From positions 41,859 to 105,858 of the forward strand of contig JAKSCK010000092.1 in assembly GCA_022360655.1 (NCBI GenBank): a stretch of DNA of 64,000 bases, given 5' to 3'. A model generated the notes under the pieces. That model saw nothing but the letters and a program-made list of their open reading frames with translations, was not told the DNA's origin and searched no databases. Positions within the stretch are counted from its first letter, which is position 1. The number at the start of each line of letters is the position of its first letter. Made by a program: the position numbers and the translations under genes. This document shows, piece after piece, positions 16,442 through 24,624 of this stretch. Source of the DNA: Spirochaetales bacterium (GTDB taxonomy: Bacteria; Spirochaetota; Spirochaetia; DSM-2461).

Positions 16442-17500
16442 TCACACCATGGTTTGGATGAATTGATCCAGAAGGCCCAAGAGGACATCCCGCGGATGTC
16501 CTGGGGGAAGCTGTTCCACCACAGCTTCCCGCCCTTCCTTTAGAAGGGCATGGGCCTTTTCCTTGGCCTTCTCAATAGCTCCTGAAGATTGAATCACTTC
16601 TATGGCCTGATAAACCGCCGTCCAATCCCCTTGAGGAGCTTCAAGAGCAGCTCTTTCAAAAAGGTCCACCAAGATGGGAACATCCTCTGGGCAACTCTGG
16701 CAATGGAGAATAACGGGAAGACTCTTCTTGCCTTCCACAATGTCATCTCCTTTATCTTTGCCAGGAATTCCTGAAGACAGATTTTGAACATCGTCTAGAA
16801 TTTGAAATCCCACTCCAATGCTCTCCCAGGCCCGGCCCAAACGTTCCGCGCATGCCGTGGCTTCCGTGCCCGCTCCCAAAGCTCCCCGAACTCCAATGCG
16901 GGCGGCAAATCCAGACAGGCTTCCCGTTTTATAACGGCACATTCGAAGATAAGAGGCTTCATCCGGTATCACGGACTTCTCTCGATGCCAGAGAATGTCG
17001 TAGCCCTGTCCCATATGCAAACGACGAAGGGCAGCCATGTAATCCCGGCTCAATGCTGCCACCAAGGAATCGTCCAAAGATTCATCATCAAAGAGAAAGG
17101 TGGGAAGGAAATACATCAGATTCCCCATATTAATGGAAAGATCCTCTCCATGAACAAGATGCACCGCCGGTCCTCCCCGACGCGTGGTAGAAGCATCCTC
17201 TATATCATCCACAATGAGAGAACCGTTATGAGGGATTTCTGCCAGAATGGAAAAAAGGTCCGCTGAAGATCCTCCCCCCAAGGCCTCACAAACACAAACA
17301 CTCACCAAGGGGCGCCAACGCTTCCCTCCCCTGTTCAAAAGCTCCCGGCCTGGTTCCAAAAACACATTGGCCCAATCCGTTCGGGCTTCAGGACAGGAAT
17401 GTGCCGCCATTTGCGTCACCCAAGAGGTATCCACCTGAGCAGGAAAAACCCGCTGTAAAGCCTGTTCAATGCGTTTGCGGTACTGTGAGGAATCATCCAT
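16442..17500 (-). CDS. Polyprenyl (isoprenyl diphosphate) synthase
   Basis: 352 residues from the ATG at 17500; a GTG at 17533 would add 11 residues, and neither has a clear ribosome site. GGKRWRPLV and NGSLIVDDIEDASTTRRGG form the first Asp-rich region; YKTGSLSGFAA and GFQILDDVQNL the second, where the usual final Asp of DDxxD is Asn. GDDIVEGKKSLPVI is the family closing motif. It adds isopentenyl units to an allylic diphosphate to make a carrier or quinone side chain. Chain length cannot be read. It ends 83 bp before the DeoR gene and shares its strand. Confidence 0.88.
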   Translation of the reverse strand: MDDSSQYRKRIEQALQRVFPAQVDTSWVTQMAAHSCPEARTDWANVFLEPGRELLNRGGKRWRPLVSVCVCEALGGGSSADLFSILAEIPHNGSLIVDDIEDASTTRRGGPAVHLVHGEDLSINMGNLMYFLPTFLFDDESLDDSLVAALSRDYMAALRRLHMGQGYDILWHREKSVIPDEASYLRMCRYKTGSLSGFAARIGVRGALGAGTEATACAERLGRAWESIGVGFQILDDVQNLSSGIPGKDKGDDIVEGKKSLPVILHCQSCPEDVPILVDLFERAALEAPQGDWTAVYQAIEVIQSSGAIEKAKEKAHALLKEGREAVVEQLPPGHPRDVLLGLLDQFIQTMV

Positions 17501-17584
17501 GGGAGCAGTATGACGGGAGAGGCCTTTTGCCACTAGGGAAGCTGATACGGAAAAGCTCTAAGTGGCCATTCTTTCACTAATCTG

Positions 17585-17989
17585 TTAGGCCTGATAAGGA
17601 GAAAGAGCTCCATCAAAATCCAGTTCCATGGCTTGATTCGACTCTTTTCCCAGAACCCATAATTCTTTGACTCCAACCGTCTCTGAAATGGCGGCTAAAG
17701 AGGCCATGGACAAATCAAAGGGCTCTGACCGTCCCAGTTCAATGATCCGTTCAATTTCACGGGCGCCAAGATCCAGAATTCGCACCCCACCTCGTTCACA
17801 CCAGGAAAGAAAGTCATGCACCGCTTCATGGGAAAAGGAAAGTTGATTGCAGGCATCCGTCACCACTGGCCAAGTGGAAACTAGTCGACAGCCACTGGTT
17901 TTGAGGAAATCCACAGCTTGAGCATGTCGAGAATCTGAACCATCAAATAAGGCCACTAATGGACGTGGCCCCACCAGCACACTTTTCAC
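17585..17989 (-). CDS. PIN-domain (VapC-like) protein with altered acidic residues
   Basis: 134 residues matching PIN toxins in order: LVALFDGSDSRHAQAVDFLK, then LVSTWPVVTDACNQL, then EPFDLSMASLAAISETVGV, then a terminal strand. Typical PIN nucleases begin VDTGPLVAL; here the Asp is replaced (VGPRPLVAL). The ADAS acid is also gone (SMAS), and the usual Glu in the second motif is Asp. RNase activity is therefore doubtful. It overlaps the antitoxin gene by four bases, a standard toxin-antitoxin arrangement. Confidence 0.72.
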   Translation of the reverse strand: MKSVLVGPRPLVALFDGSDSRHAQAVDFLKTSGCRLVSTWPVVTDACNQLSFSHEAVHDFLSWCERGGVRILDLGAREIERIIELGRSEPFDLSMASLAAISETVGVKELWVLGKESNQAMELDFDGALSPYQA

Positions 17990-18207
17990 ATTCCTCTCCC
18001 AAAGGTGGATCGATTCTGTAAAGAGGAAGAGCTGGCAAATCGACCAAACAGATCTTTACCAAGTTCAAAGGCCGAAACAGAAGACATATGTCGTTCCAAA
18101 TACTCGGTGATGGCAGCCTGAATCACATCGGTTTTTGATTTATGCTCCACCACCCGTAAGAAGTCGAGTTGCATCTCGATGTCTTCGGGAAGACGAATTG
18201 TTAGCAT
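17986..18207 (-). CDS. Ribbon-helix-helix (CopG-like) antitoxin
   Basis: 73 residues. LTIRLPEDIEMQLDFLRVVEHKSKTDVIQAAITEYLE is a clear RHH DNA-binding domain: one beta-strand with alternating residues, then two helices with KSKTDVIQ at the turn. The polar Ser/Phe/Arg tail (about 45-73) would contact the partner. GAGG lies seven bases before the ATG. It overlaps the PIN gene by ATGA and likely autoregulates the pair. It appears intact although its partner has lost likely catalytic residues. Confidence 0.82.
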   Translation of the reverse strand: MLTIRLPEDIEMQLDFLRVVEHKSKTDVIQAAITEYLERHMSSVSAFELGKDLFGRFASSSSLQNRSTFGRGM

Positions 18208-18356
18208 AAATGAACCTCACAAAACATGTTTAGTTCTTCCCTTTACCTGAGTCAAATCCTCGTGTTTCTGATTTCTTGAATTGCGAGGGAATGAGTCGAG
18301 TTAAATATTACATTTATCATCTTGCCGTCAGTAAACCTGCGCAGTATTGTTTTCCA

Positions 18357-20021
18357 ATGACTGAGAAACTAACGCTTCAATCCATATTCCTTGAAACGTG
18401 TCGGAAATGGCCGGAACGTCCGGCTCTAGGATCCGTGGGAACTCCTTTACGCACCTATTCCGAAGTTCTCGGCGATGCTGCAGGGTGGGCCGAATGGTTC
18501 ACATCCCTGGGCATGAAGCAAGGAGACCGTGTGGCCATACTTGCTGAAAGCCGTGCTGAATGGGGTGCCGTGTATTTTGGTGCAGTAACAGCCGGTTTTG
18601 CGGCTGTTCCCATTCTTCCCGACTTTGCCCCTGCTCAAGTTGCCCACATCTTAGAGCATTCTGAATCTTCTGCGGCCGTTGTGTCTGAACGTAGTACCGC
18701 TTCCATGAATAAGGCTCTTGAGATGAGTGAAACGCTCACTTCAAGCTTTCCCATTGCCAGAATGAATGATGGACTTATTCTTTCCGGTGCCAGTGAAGGA
18801 CAAACCATTCAACCTTCTGACCGTCCAGATGATGTGTTTCATGTTACTGTTCAGCCGGGGGATATGGCCTCCCTTCTGTACACCTCTGGAACCACTGGAA
18901 CCTCCAAAGGTGTGATGCTTTCTCACAACGCCATTGCCCGAAATGCCGTGACAGGCTATGAAGCCGGTCTCCAGGGGAATTATGAGAACATGGTGGCCCT
19001 TTCCGTACTTCCCTTAGCGCATACCTATGAATGCACCGTGGGTCTGGTTGGTATGGTGGCCTATGGTGGGCAAACACATTATTTGGATGGTCCTCCAACA
19101 CCATCCCGTCTCCTCAAAGCTCTTTCCATTGTTCGCCCCTCCATCATGCTCACCGTTCCGTTATTGATGGAAAAAATCTTCCGCTCCCGCATCTCTGGCC
19201 CCATCAAAAGCAAACCTGTTTTGCGAAAGCTCTATAAACTTCCCCCCATGCGTTGGTTGATTCATCAACTGGCAGGAAAAAAGGTGAAGCAACTGTTTGG
19301 TGGCCGACTGCGATTCTACGGCATTGGTGGAGCTCCCCTTCCTGGTGATGTGGAACGATTCCTTCGGGATGCCAAGTTCCCCTATTCCGTGGGTTATGGA
19401 CTCACGGAAACAGCACCATTGTTAGCCGGTGGCGACCCTCGGCTGATGAGTTACCGTTCCACTGGCACCGTATTGAAAGATGTGACCATTCGCATCCATG
19501 ATCCCAACGCCGAGGGTGTGGGAGAAATTCAGGCCCTTTCCCCCAGTGTGATGCTGGGTTACTGGAATGATGAAGAACGCACAAAGGCCGCCTTCACAGA
19601 GGATGGATGGTTCAGAACCGGAGATTTGGGCATGTTTGCCAAGGGAAAACTCTTCATCAAAGGCCGTTTGAAAGATGTTCTGCTGGGATCCAATGGAGAA
19701 AACATTTACCCGGATGAAGTTGAAACTGTGCTCAACGGTCAAAATCTTGTGGCCGAATCCTTGGCCTACATCATGGATGGCCGCCTTGTGGCCCGAATTC
19801 TTCTGGATACAGAAAAAATTTCAGCCGAAATTACCAAACGTGGTTTGGTTGGAACGGAACGCATCAACGAATGGAAAAACGAAATGATGGATAACATCCG
19901 CAAAGAAGCCAACAAACATTTGGGCCGAAATTCACGGATTCATGCCTTCATTGAGCAAACCATTCCATTTGAGAAAACCCCCTCTCTCAAAATCAAACGC
20001 TTTTTGTATACAGGGGCCTAA
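18357..20021 (+). CDS. AMP-binding acyl-CoA synthetase/ligase
   Basis: 554 residues. SLLYTSGTTGTSKGVMLSH is the ATP/AMP motif, GYGLTETAPLL the adenylate-binding motif, DGWFRTGDLG the ribose contact, and KGRLKDVLLGSNGENIYPDE the hinge leading to the C-terminal domain with a terminal Lys region (TPSLKIKRF). It resembles long-chain fatty acyl-CoA synthetases. The frame is open 27 codons upstream to 18276; MTEKLTLQSIFLETC at 18357 is the expected family start. It likely activates fatty acids for CoA or ACP transfer at the membrane. A hairpin follows the stop. Confidence 0.9.
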   Translation: MTEKLTLQSIFLETCRKWPERPALGSVGTPLRTYSEVLGDAAGWAEWFTSLGMKQGDRVAILAESRAEWGAVYFGAVTAGFAAVPILPDFAPAQVAHILEHSESSAAVVSERSTASMNKALEMSETLTSSFPIARMNDGLILSGASEGQTIQPSDRPDDVFHVTVQPGDMASLLYTSGTTGTSKGVMLSHNAIARNAVTGYEAGLQGNYENMVALSVLPLAHTYECTVGLVGMVAYGGQTHYLDGPPTPSRLLKALSIVRPSIMLTVPLLMEKIFRSRISGPIKSKPVLRKLYKLPPMRWLIHQLAGKKVKQLFGGRLRFYGIGGAPLPGDVERFLRDAKFPYSVGYGLTETAPLLAGGDPRLMSYRSTGTVLKDVTIRIHDPNAEGVGEIQALSPSVMLGYWNDEERTKAAFTEDGWFRTGDLGMFAKGKLFIKGRLKDVLLGSNGENIYPDEVETVLNGQNLVAESLAYIMDGRLVARILLDTEKISAEITKRGLVGTERINEWKNEMMDNIRKEANKHLGRNSRIHAFIEQTIPFEKTPSLKIKRFLYTGA

Positions 20022-20031
20022 TTCCCCCATT

Positions 20032-20057
20032 CCCTCCTTCCACGCTTGGAAGGAGGG
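20032..20057 (+). terminator. Hairpin after acyl-CoA synthetase gene
   Basis: CCCTCCTTCCA (20032-20042) and TGGAAGGAGGG (20047-20057) form a perfect 11-bp stem with a 4-nt loop, 10 nt after the stop codon. No T run follows. The stem also contains the only TTG that could extend the aminotransferase gene upstream. Confidence 0.55.
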
Positions 20058-20108
20058 TGGTCCCAACACCTCTCTTCCCTCCCTTCTTTACCAGCGATAG
20101 AGTGGGGC

Positions 20109-21290
20109 ATGAATCTTGAATTTGCTCAACGAACCCACAGAATGTCAGCCAGTGCCATCCGTGAGATTCTCAAAGTGGCCAATCAGGAGGGAATGATCTC
20201 TCTTGCCGGAGGAATTCCGGCCCCCTCCACCTTTCCTATGGAAATTCTCAACTCCCTCTTTGATACCGCATTAGAACGGTGGAAAGAACGAATTTTTCAA
20301 TATGATCTCTCAGAAGGATTCCTTCCCTTACGAGAGGCATCCGTGAACTATCTGAAAACGTTTGGTGTAGAAAGTCTGGCCCAAAACATCTTTGTCACCT
20401 CTGGTTCTCAAGGACTCCTTGATGCAGTGGGAAAGGTACTCATACATCCTGGCGACAAGGTGGCGGTCGAATCTCCCTGCTACCTGGGGGCCCTTCAGGC
20501 TTTTCGTCCGTATCAACCTGAATTTGTTTCTGTCAAAACGGATGAATGGGGAACCATCCCCGAATCTCTCCACAAGGTACTCAGCCAACACCGTCCCAAG
20601 TTCACCTATTTAGTCCCCACCTTCCAGAATCCCAGCGGTCGCACTCTTCCACTTCAACGAAGAAAGGCCATTGCTGAGATACTTCAGAATCATGAGGCTC
20701 TTTTAGTTGAGGACGACCCCTACGCGGCTCTCCGCTACGGGGGAGAGCCCCTGCCATCTATTCGCTCTTTTGCTCCCCAACATGTGCTCTATGCCACCAC
20801 CCTTTCCAAAACCTTTGCACCTGGCCTTCGCTTGGGCTTAACCGTTCCTCCCGAAGGTCCCATGGGCAACGAGTTGGGCTCATGGCTCATTAAGGCTAAA
20901 CAGGGCACCGATTTGCACACCGCCACCCTGGGACAAGCACTCGCCGCTGTGTATCTTGAAGAGGGACATCTAGAACGCCAACTTCCCAAAATCATCTCCT
21001 ATTACACTCCTCGTCTTCAGGCCATGTTGGAGGCTCTTGAAGAGCATTTCCCTCAGGACTGGACATGGAGTCACCCAGAAGGAGGCATGTTTGTTTGGGC
21101 TGAAGGACCTGATGGCACAAACATTGATGCCATAAGCTCCCAGGCCTTAACCCAGGGAGTCGCAGTTGTGCCTGGGCATCACTTCCATGCTCATCCGGAA
21201 AATGCTCCCCCCAGTTTCCGACTGAATTTCACCAATGCAGAGCCTCAGCAAATCAAAAAAGCCATTGCCATCTTAGCCCAATGTCTTTGA
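20109..21290 (+). CDS. PLP-dependent aminotransferase, class I/II (2-aminoadipate/MocR type)
   Basis: 393 residues from ATG at 20109; the open frame reaches 20046, but that start would lie in a terminator stem. MISLAGGIPAPSTFP and FQYDLSEGFLPLREA are typical of LysN/MocR-like aminotransferases. VTSGSQGLLDAVGKVL precedes the cofactor site, TYLVPTFQNPSGRTL binds the pyridine ring, VEDDPYAALRY holds the Asp/Tyr pair, and YATTLSKTFAPGLRLG contains the PLP Lys. It transfers amino groups between an amino acid and a 2-oxoacid; specificity unknown. Confidence 0.9.
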   Translation: MNLEFAQRTHRMSASAIREILKVANQEGMISLAGGIPAPSTFPMEILNSLFDTALERWKERIFQYDLSEGFLPLREASVNYLKTFGVESLAQNIFVTSGSQGLLDAVGKVLIHPGDKVAVESPCYLGALQAFRPYQPEFVSVKTDEWGTIPESLHKVLSQHRPKFTYLVPTFQNPSGRTLPLQRRKAIAEILQNHEALLVEDDPYAALRYGGEPLPSIRSFAPQHVLYATTLSKTFAPGLRLGLTVPPEGPMGNELGSWLIKAKQGTDLHTATLGQALAAVYLEEGHLERQLPKIISYYTPRLQAMLEALEEHFPQDWTWSHPEGGMFVWAEGPDGTNIDAISSQALTQGVAVVPGHHFHAHPENAPPSFRLNFTNAEPQQIKKAIAILAQCL

Positions 21291-21295
21291 TGATC

Positions 21296-21315
21296 CCTCC
21301 GGCCAAGGCCGGAGG
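21296..21315 (+). terminator. Short GC-rich hairpin after aminotransferase gene
   Basis: CCTCCGGCC and GGCCGGAGG pair perfectly around AA, six nt after the stop codon. The following bases (TTGAACTGG) are not T-rich, so termination would be weak or factor-dependent. Confidence 0.5.
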
Positions 21316-21364
21316 TTGAACTGGAAGAATCACACCTCCTTCCAGATCTGCCGATAATCGAATC

Positions 21365-22183
21365 ATGATTTTTCGTTACACGGCCCCCATATTCATGACT
21401 CTCCTTGTCCTTCTGTTCTTCTTTGCCTGTGCAGGCGTGGAAGAAGCTCCTATACCTACACCAGAGCCAGAGCCAGCACCTGTTGAGATGGCACCTGAAC
21501 CTGAACCGGAGGCTTTGGATTTGGCCTGGGAAGGTTCTGTATGGATTGCAGAAGAAATGTCCGTATCCCATTTCCCGGGATATATGGGATTTGAATTGGG
21601 AAAAGGGGGACAGCTTCGCCTCATCGGCCTCCCCAACACTCAGGGAATCGATTGGCTTGTGGATGGAAACCGAATGGTTTTGCATTCACAGAATCGTAGT
21701 CCTTTACTGCCAGCTCAAGGGGAGTTTCGCATTTTTGATGCTGGAAAAGGAGCAAAAAATCAGCAGCGAATTCGACTGGAAACTCTGGATAAAACCCTCT
21801 CTCTCACCTTCTTTCAATCCCGTCCTCGGGTTGATCTCATAGAAAATCATTGGATACCTCAGTTTCTTCGCGGAGGAGAGAGCATCCCCTGGCCCTTGAA
21901 CAGAGAAATTCACTTGATGTTTCTGCCTGATGCCACAGGGAATATTGGCTTGTTGGGTTATGGGGGTGTTAATCGATTTCGAGGTCCTGTGGACTTGGGT
22001 GAAGGGCGTTTTACTCCTGGTAGAATTGCGTCCTCAAGAAAAACAGGTCCAGGAAGTGAATTTGAAGAGCTGTACATTCGCCGTTTGAAAGAATCCAATC
22101 ATATTGTTCGCGCCGGGGATGATCTCTTTTTGTACCAAGAAACACTGCCCACAGCAGGCTTCCGGGTTCGATTATTTGATTAA
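21365..22183 (+). CDS. Lipoprotein with a C-terminal META-like domain
   Basis: 272 residues. The signal sequence ends at FFFACAG (lipid-anchored Cys21). A Pro/Glu-rich linker follows (residues about 28-50). Residues 165-272 look like a META (HslJ/DUF306) domain: ENHWIPQFLRGGESIPW, then IHLMFLPDATGNIGLLGYGGVNRFRG, then EFEELYIRRLKESN and a final DDLFLYQ strand. The usual GCN is GVN here. The middle section (50-160) is beta-rich and unrecognised. Periplasmic, probably structural or stress related; function unknown. Confidence 0.7.
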   Translation: MIFRYTAPIFMTLLVLLFFFACAGVEEAPIPTPEPEPAPVEMAPEPEPEALDLAWEGSVWIAEEMSVSHFPGYMGFELGKGGQLRLIGLPNTQGIDWLVDGNRMVLHSQNRSPLLPAQGEFRIFDAGKGAKNQQRIRLETLDKTLSLTFFQSRPRVDLIENHWIPQFLRGGESIPWPLNREIHLMFLPDATGNIGLLGYGGVNRFRGPVDLGEGRFTPGRIASSRKTGPGSEFEELYIRRLKESNHIVRAGDDLFLYQETLPTAGFRVRLFD

Positions 22184-22303
22184 ATCTTGCTGTTTGTATT
22201 CCTAGAAAAATACCATCATCTCTCTCTGCTCTCTCCACTGAGTGCAGAGAGAAATCCCCCTCATTTACTGACATCTTTGAATGGATTCGCTATAGTACCC
22301 GCC

Positions 22304-22837
22304 ATGATTCCATTTCCAAATCTTCTTGAACAATTCCTTCAGAAGCACCCAGATGAATCCACTCTTGTGAACCAGTATCTTGAGCGTTACAAGGATTCAG
22401 ACGCATTTTATCGCACCGCCAGGCCAGGACACTTCACAGCTTCTGCTCTTGTGATGACACCCAAAAAAGATAAAGTGCTGCTCGTAGAACATAAAAAGCT
22501 GGGTTTTTGGGTGCAACCTGGTGGACATGCTGATGGATCAGAAGATTTGGATAACGCTGCACGACGGGAAGTGGAAGAGGAAACCGGAGTATTCCAACTC
22601 TCTGGTGATGGAACCATTCTGGATTTGGATATCCATGCCATACCACCCCGTCCGGGTGAAAGCGGTCATGACCATTATGATGTGCGTTTTCTTTATATAG
22701 CGGATTCAGAAGCCAACTTAATCATCAGTGAAGAGTCCACCAATATTGGCTGGATTCCCATCACAAACATCAAAGAATACAGCACGGATGCTTCCTTATT
22801 GCGCTTAGTTCACCGAGGTTTACAGAGTCTTTCATGA
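22304..22837 (+). CDS. NUDIX hydrolase
   Basis: 177 residues. The Nudix box is complete: GGHADGSEDLDNAARREVEEETGV, with the REVEEE metal-binding glutamates. The frame is open 39 codons upstream, but MIPFPNLLEQFLQKHPDES is the natural start. The pattern FTASALVMTPKKDKVLLVEHKKLGFWVQPGGH and the HYDVRFLYIA strand resemble family members that hydrolyse nucleoside diphosphate derivatives. A 9-bp hairpin (22221-22252) lies in the 120-bp gap upstream. Substrate unknown. Confidence 0.88.
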   Translation: MIPFPNLLEQFLQKHPDESTLVNQYLERYKDSDAFYRTARPGHFTASALVMTPKKDKVLLVEHKKLGFWVQPGGHADGSEDLDNAARREVEEETGVFQLSGDGTILDLDIHAIPPRPGESGHDHYDVRFLYIADSEANLIISEESTNIGWIPITNIKEYSTDASLLRLVHRGLQSLS

Positions 22838-22867
22838 ATCTTTAAGGATTAAAGGATAAGCAAATGG

Positions 22868-22897
22868 TATACTCTCCGAAATATTACTATTTCGGAG
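22868..22897 (+). promoter_or_regulatory. TATACT element and 10-bp dyad overlapping the ribosome site
   Basis: CTCCGAAATA (22874-22883) and TATTTCGGAG (22888-22897) are perfect complements around TTAC. The right arm contains the CGGAG ribosome-binding sequence of the lipoprotein gene at 22905. A TGG-TATACT extended -10 lies at 22865-22873, without a good -35. If transcription starts at about 22880 the dyad is an operator at the start site; if it starts further upstream the RNA hairpin would mask the ribosome site. Confidence 0.5.
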
Positions 22898-22904
22898 ATG
22901 TTTA

Positions 22905-24026
22905 ATGCAGAAATCCCCCCTCTTATTCAGAATCTTGGCCAGTACGATGACGTTGATGGCCTGCCAAGGCCCTCTCAATCCTGACAACAATGCCACTCTG
23001 AATTCTTTGAGAGCCATCTCATGGGGAGAAGAGCGCTCCATCACTCCCCCTTTTTCTTCCGAGGTTAGCCAATACCAGGTGAACCTTCCTCCTGGTACAG
23101 AATCCCTGCAATTGCGCATGGATAAATCCAGTGCTACGGCACGATATAAAGAAAGTGCCTTCCTTGGCATGGCTGCTGATAACATTCGTCGCCTCACCCT
23201 CAATCTCTCCGGTGATCAGCTTCAAATCTCAGGACTCCAGAAAGGACGTAATCAACTTAAAACGGAAATAGTCGCCGCTGATGGAACCACAAAAGCATAC
23301 ACTCTTGTGATGAATGTGCTCCCTGGAGACATCAATGTTGGAACAAGCTCTACCAGCGCTGATGCATATAATCTTTACTCTGATGGCACCACCCTTTGGG
23401 TTGTGGGATGGGATTCTGCGGCTCTGTTTGCCTATGATCTCAACACCAAAGCTCGAAAATCAGCTCAAGATTTTTCCAGTTTATCCTCTGACAATGACAC
23501 CCCAAGAGGGATTTGGGCCAATGAGTCCTTTATGTGGGTTGCCGATAATTCAGAGGCAAAAATCTTTGCTTATCAACGTTCTACCAAAAACCCAGAACCC
23601 ACAAAGGATTTGACGGGCCTTCGGACTGCCGGTAATGAATCACCAACAGGATTATGGTCCAATGGAACGGTGATCTGGGTTGCTGACAATGAAGATAGCA
23701 AAATCTATGCCTATAACATCACAACAGGGGCACGCCTTGAAGACAAGGAATTCAATACCCTCAGTGAAGCCGGAAACAAAGATCCCGGTGGAATGTGGTC
23801 TGATGGAACCACCATGTGGGTGGTGGATGAGATGGACCAAAAAGTCTATGCCTACAACATGGTGAGCAAGGCTCATGAAGGAACAAAGGATTTCACAACC
23901 CTTGTTGCAGCGGGAAATGATTATCCTTTTGGGCTTTGGTCTGATGGCACCACCATGTGGATTTCTGATGTGTTTGATAACAAAGTTTACGCCTATCGAC
24001 TCTCCAATCAATCACGGACACCATAA
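22905..24026 (+). CDS. Lipoprotein with five tandem propeller-like repeats
   Basis: 373 residues. Signal peptide with lipobox TLMACQ (Cys20). Residues about 30-140 look like a cadherin-like/Ig-type beta-sandwich (LNSLRAISWGEE..., ending TTKAYTLVMNVLP), common in bacterial surface proteins. Residues 150-370 contain about five copies of a 43-residue unit of the form GLWSDGTTMWVADN-x-KIYAYN...KDFTTLxAAGN, resembling blades of a beta-propeller. Likely surface or periplasmic binding role. The ribosome site CGGAG lies in a perfect dyad just upstream. Confidence 0.75.
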   Translation: MQKSPLLFRILASTMTLMACQGPLNPDNNATLNSLRAISWGEERSITPPFSSEVSQYQVNLPPGTESLQLRMDKSSATARYKESAFLGMAADNIRRLTLNLSGDQLQISGLQKGRNQLKTEIVAADGTTKAYTLVMNVLPGDINVGTSSTSADAYNLYSDGTTLWVVGWDSAALFAYDLNTKARKSAQDFSSLSSDNDTPRGIWANESFMWVADNSEAKIFAYQRSTKNPEPTKDLTGLRTAGNESPTGLWSNGTVIWVADNEDSKIYAYNITTGARLEDKEFNTLSEAGNKDPGGMWSDGTTMWVVDEMDQKVYAYNMVSKAHEGTKDFTTLVAAGNDYPFGLWSDGTTMWISDVFDNKVYAYRLSNQSRTP

Positions 24027-24300
24027 AATTTTTCACCATCTAAGTTACTCTGATTGAAGAGGTGCATCCCTCATCCTTCATGGATTGAGGGATGCACCTC
24101 TGGTTGAAAGACTCCATAGAAATCGTTTGAATGCATCGCATTTCTACTCAAAACAACAAAGAAATACCATGCTTTTTTATCTCAACAAAAAGAACGGAAA
24201 TTCATTACCTTTATTTAACAAGCTTCATAAAGACTCCATGAAAGAACGCTTGATCCAACAAAAGGCTTCAGTCAAAATGCCTCAGCAATGATGAGGTTGG
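24027..24300 (+). terminator. Very stable 16-bp hairpin plus unassigned sequence
   Basis: AGAGGTGCATCCCTCA (24058-24073) pairs exactly with 24086-24101, and TCC/GGA continues the stem after one bulged base. It ends the lipoprotein transcript. There is no T run. From 24102 to 24300 I see no convincing gene; a 68-codon frame at 24085-24291 starts inside the hairpin and has no ribosome site. A weak promoter-like pair (TTGATC at 24250, CAAAAT at 24273) precedes the candidate RNA below. Confidence 0.5.
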
Positions 24301-24474
24301 TTTTAAACCAACCAACCTGATGCGGGGGCATGAAGATGTTCCCTCGAAAACCTTTCGAAAAGATTTCTCTCCTGTAATCGCCGGATCTGGGATCTCCCTG
24401 ACCCCAAGAGAAGACTCGATCAACACGGCAACTGTGCAACGACGGGGCAGGTTTTATCACCTGCCCCGCTTTTT
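24285..24474 (+). ncRNA. Candidate structured small RNA ending in an intrinsic terminator
   Basis: No protein gene leads into the good intrinsic terminator at 24443-24474 (CGGGGCAGGT/ACCTGCCCCG, then CTTTTT). The preceding 150 nt contain several hairpins: GGTTGGTTT/AAACCAACC (24295-24313), a CGAAA/TTTCG pair, and TTCTCT/AGAGAA enclosing a GGGATCTCCC palindrome. With the weak promoter upstream the transcript would be about 190 nt, in the size range of 6S or similar RNAs. I cannot match it to a known RNA family; strand and ends are inferred. Confidence 0.3.
24443..24474 (+). terminator. Intrinsic terminator
   Basis: CGGGGCAGGT (24443-24452) and ACCTGCCCCG (24459-24468) form a 10-bp GC-rich stem with a 6-nt loop, followed by CTTTTT. 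It reads on the plus strand, where no coding gene is evident upstream for 400 bases. Confidence 0.75.
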
Positions 24475-24568
24475 GCCGAAAACGATTTCAAAATAGAATA
24501 TCACAACAGAATGATGGCACAACATCATCGTATTCAGAGACTTTTTCACGGAATGAGAAGAGGAAACT

Positions 24569-24596
24569 ACCCTCTTGAAAACCGTTTCAAGAGGGT
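24569..24596 (-). terminator. Perfect 12-bp hairpin after korC
   Basis: ACCCTCTTGAAA (24569-24580) and TTTCAAGAGGGT (24585-24596) pair around a 4-nt loop, 28 nt beyond the last codon of the oxidoreductase operon. On the minus strand it is followed by AGTTTCC, a poor T run. Confidence 0.55.
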
Positions 24597-24624
24597 CGAT
24601 ATAAGATTGCATTTATCAAGAAAT

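Noticed and set aside
24085..24291. 68-codon frame after the propeller-like lipoprotein
   Set aside because: Starts inside a stable hairpin, lacks a ribosome site, and has no structured pattern.
24285..24474. Assignment of the hairpin region as 6S RNA or tmRNA
   Set aside because: No tmRNA ends or tag frame, and the 6S central-bubble signature cannot be recognised by eye; kept only as a generic candidate.
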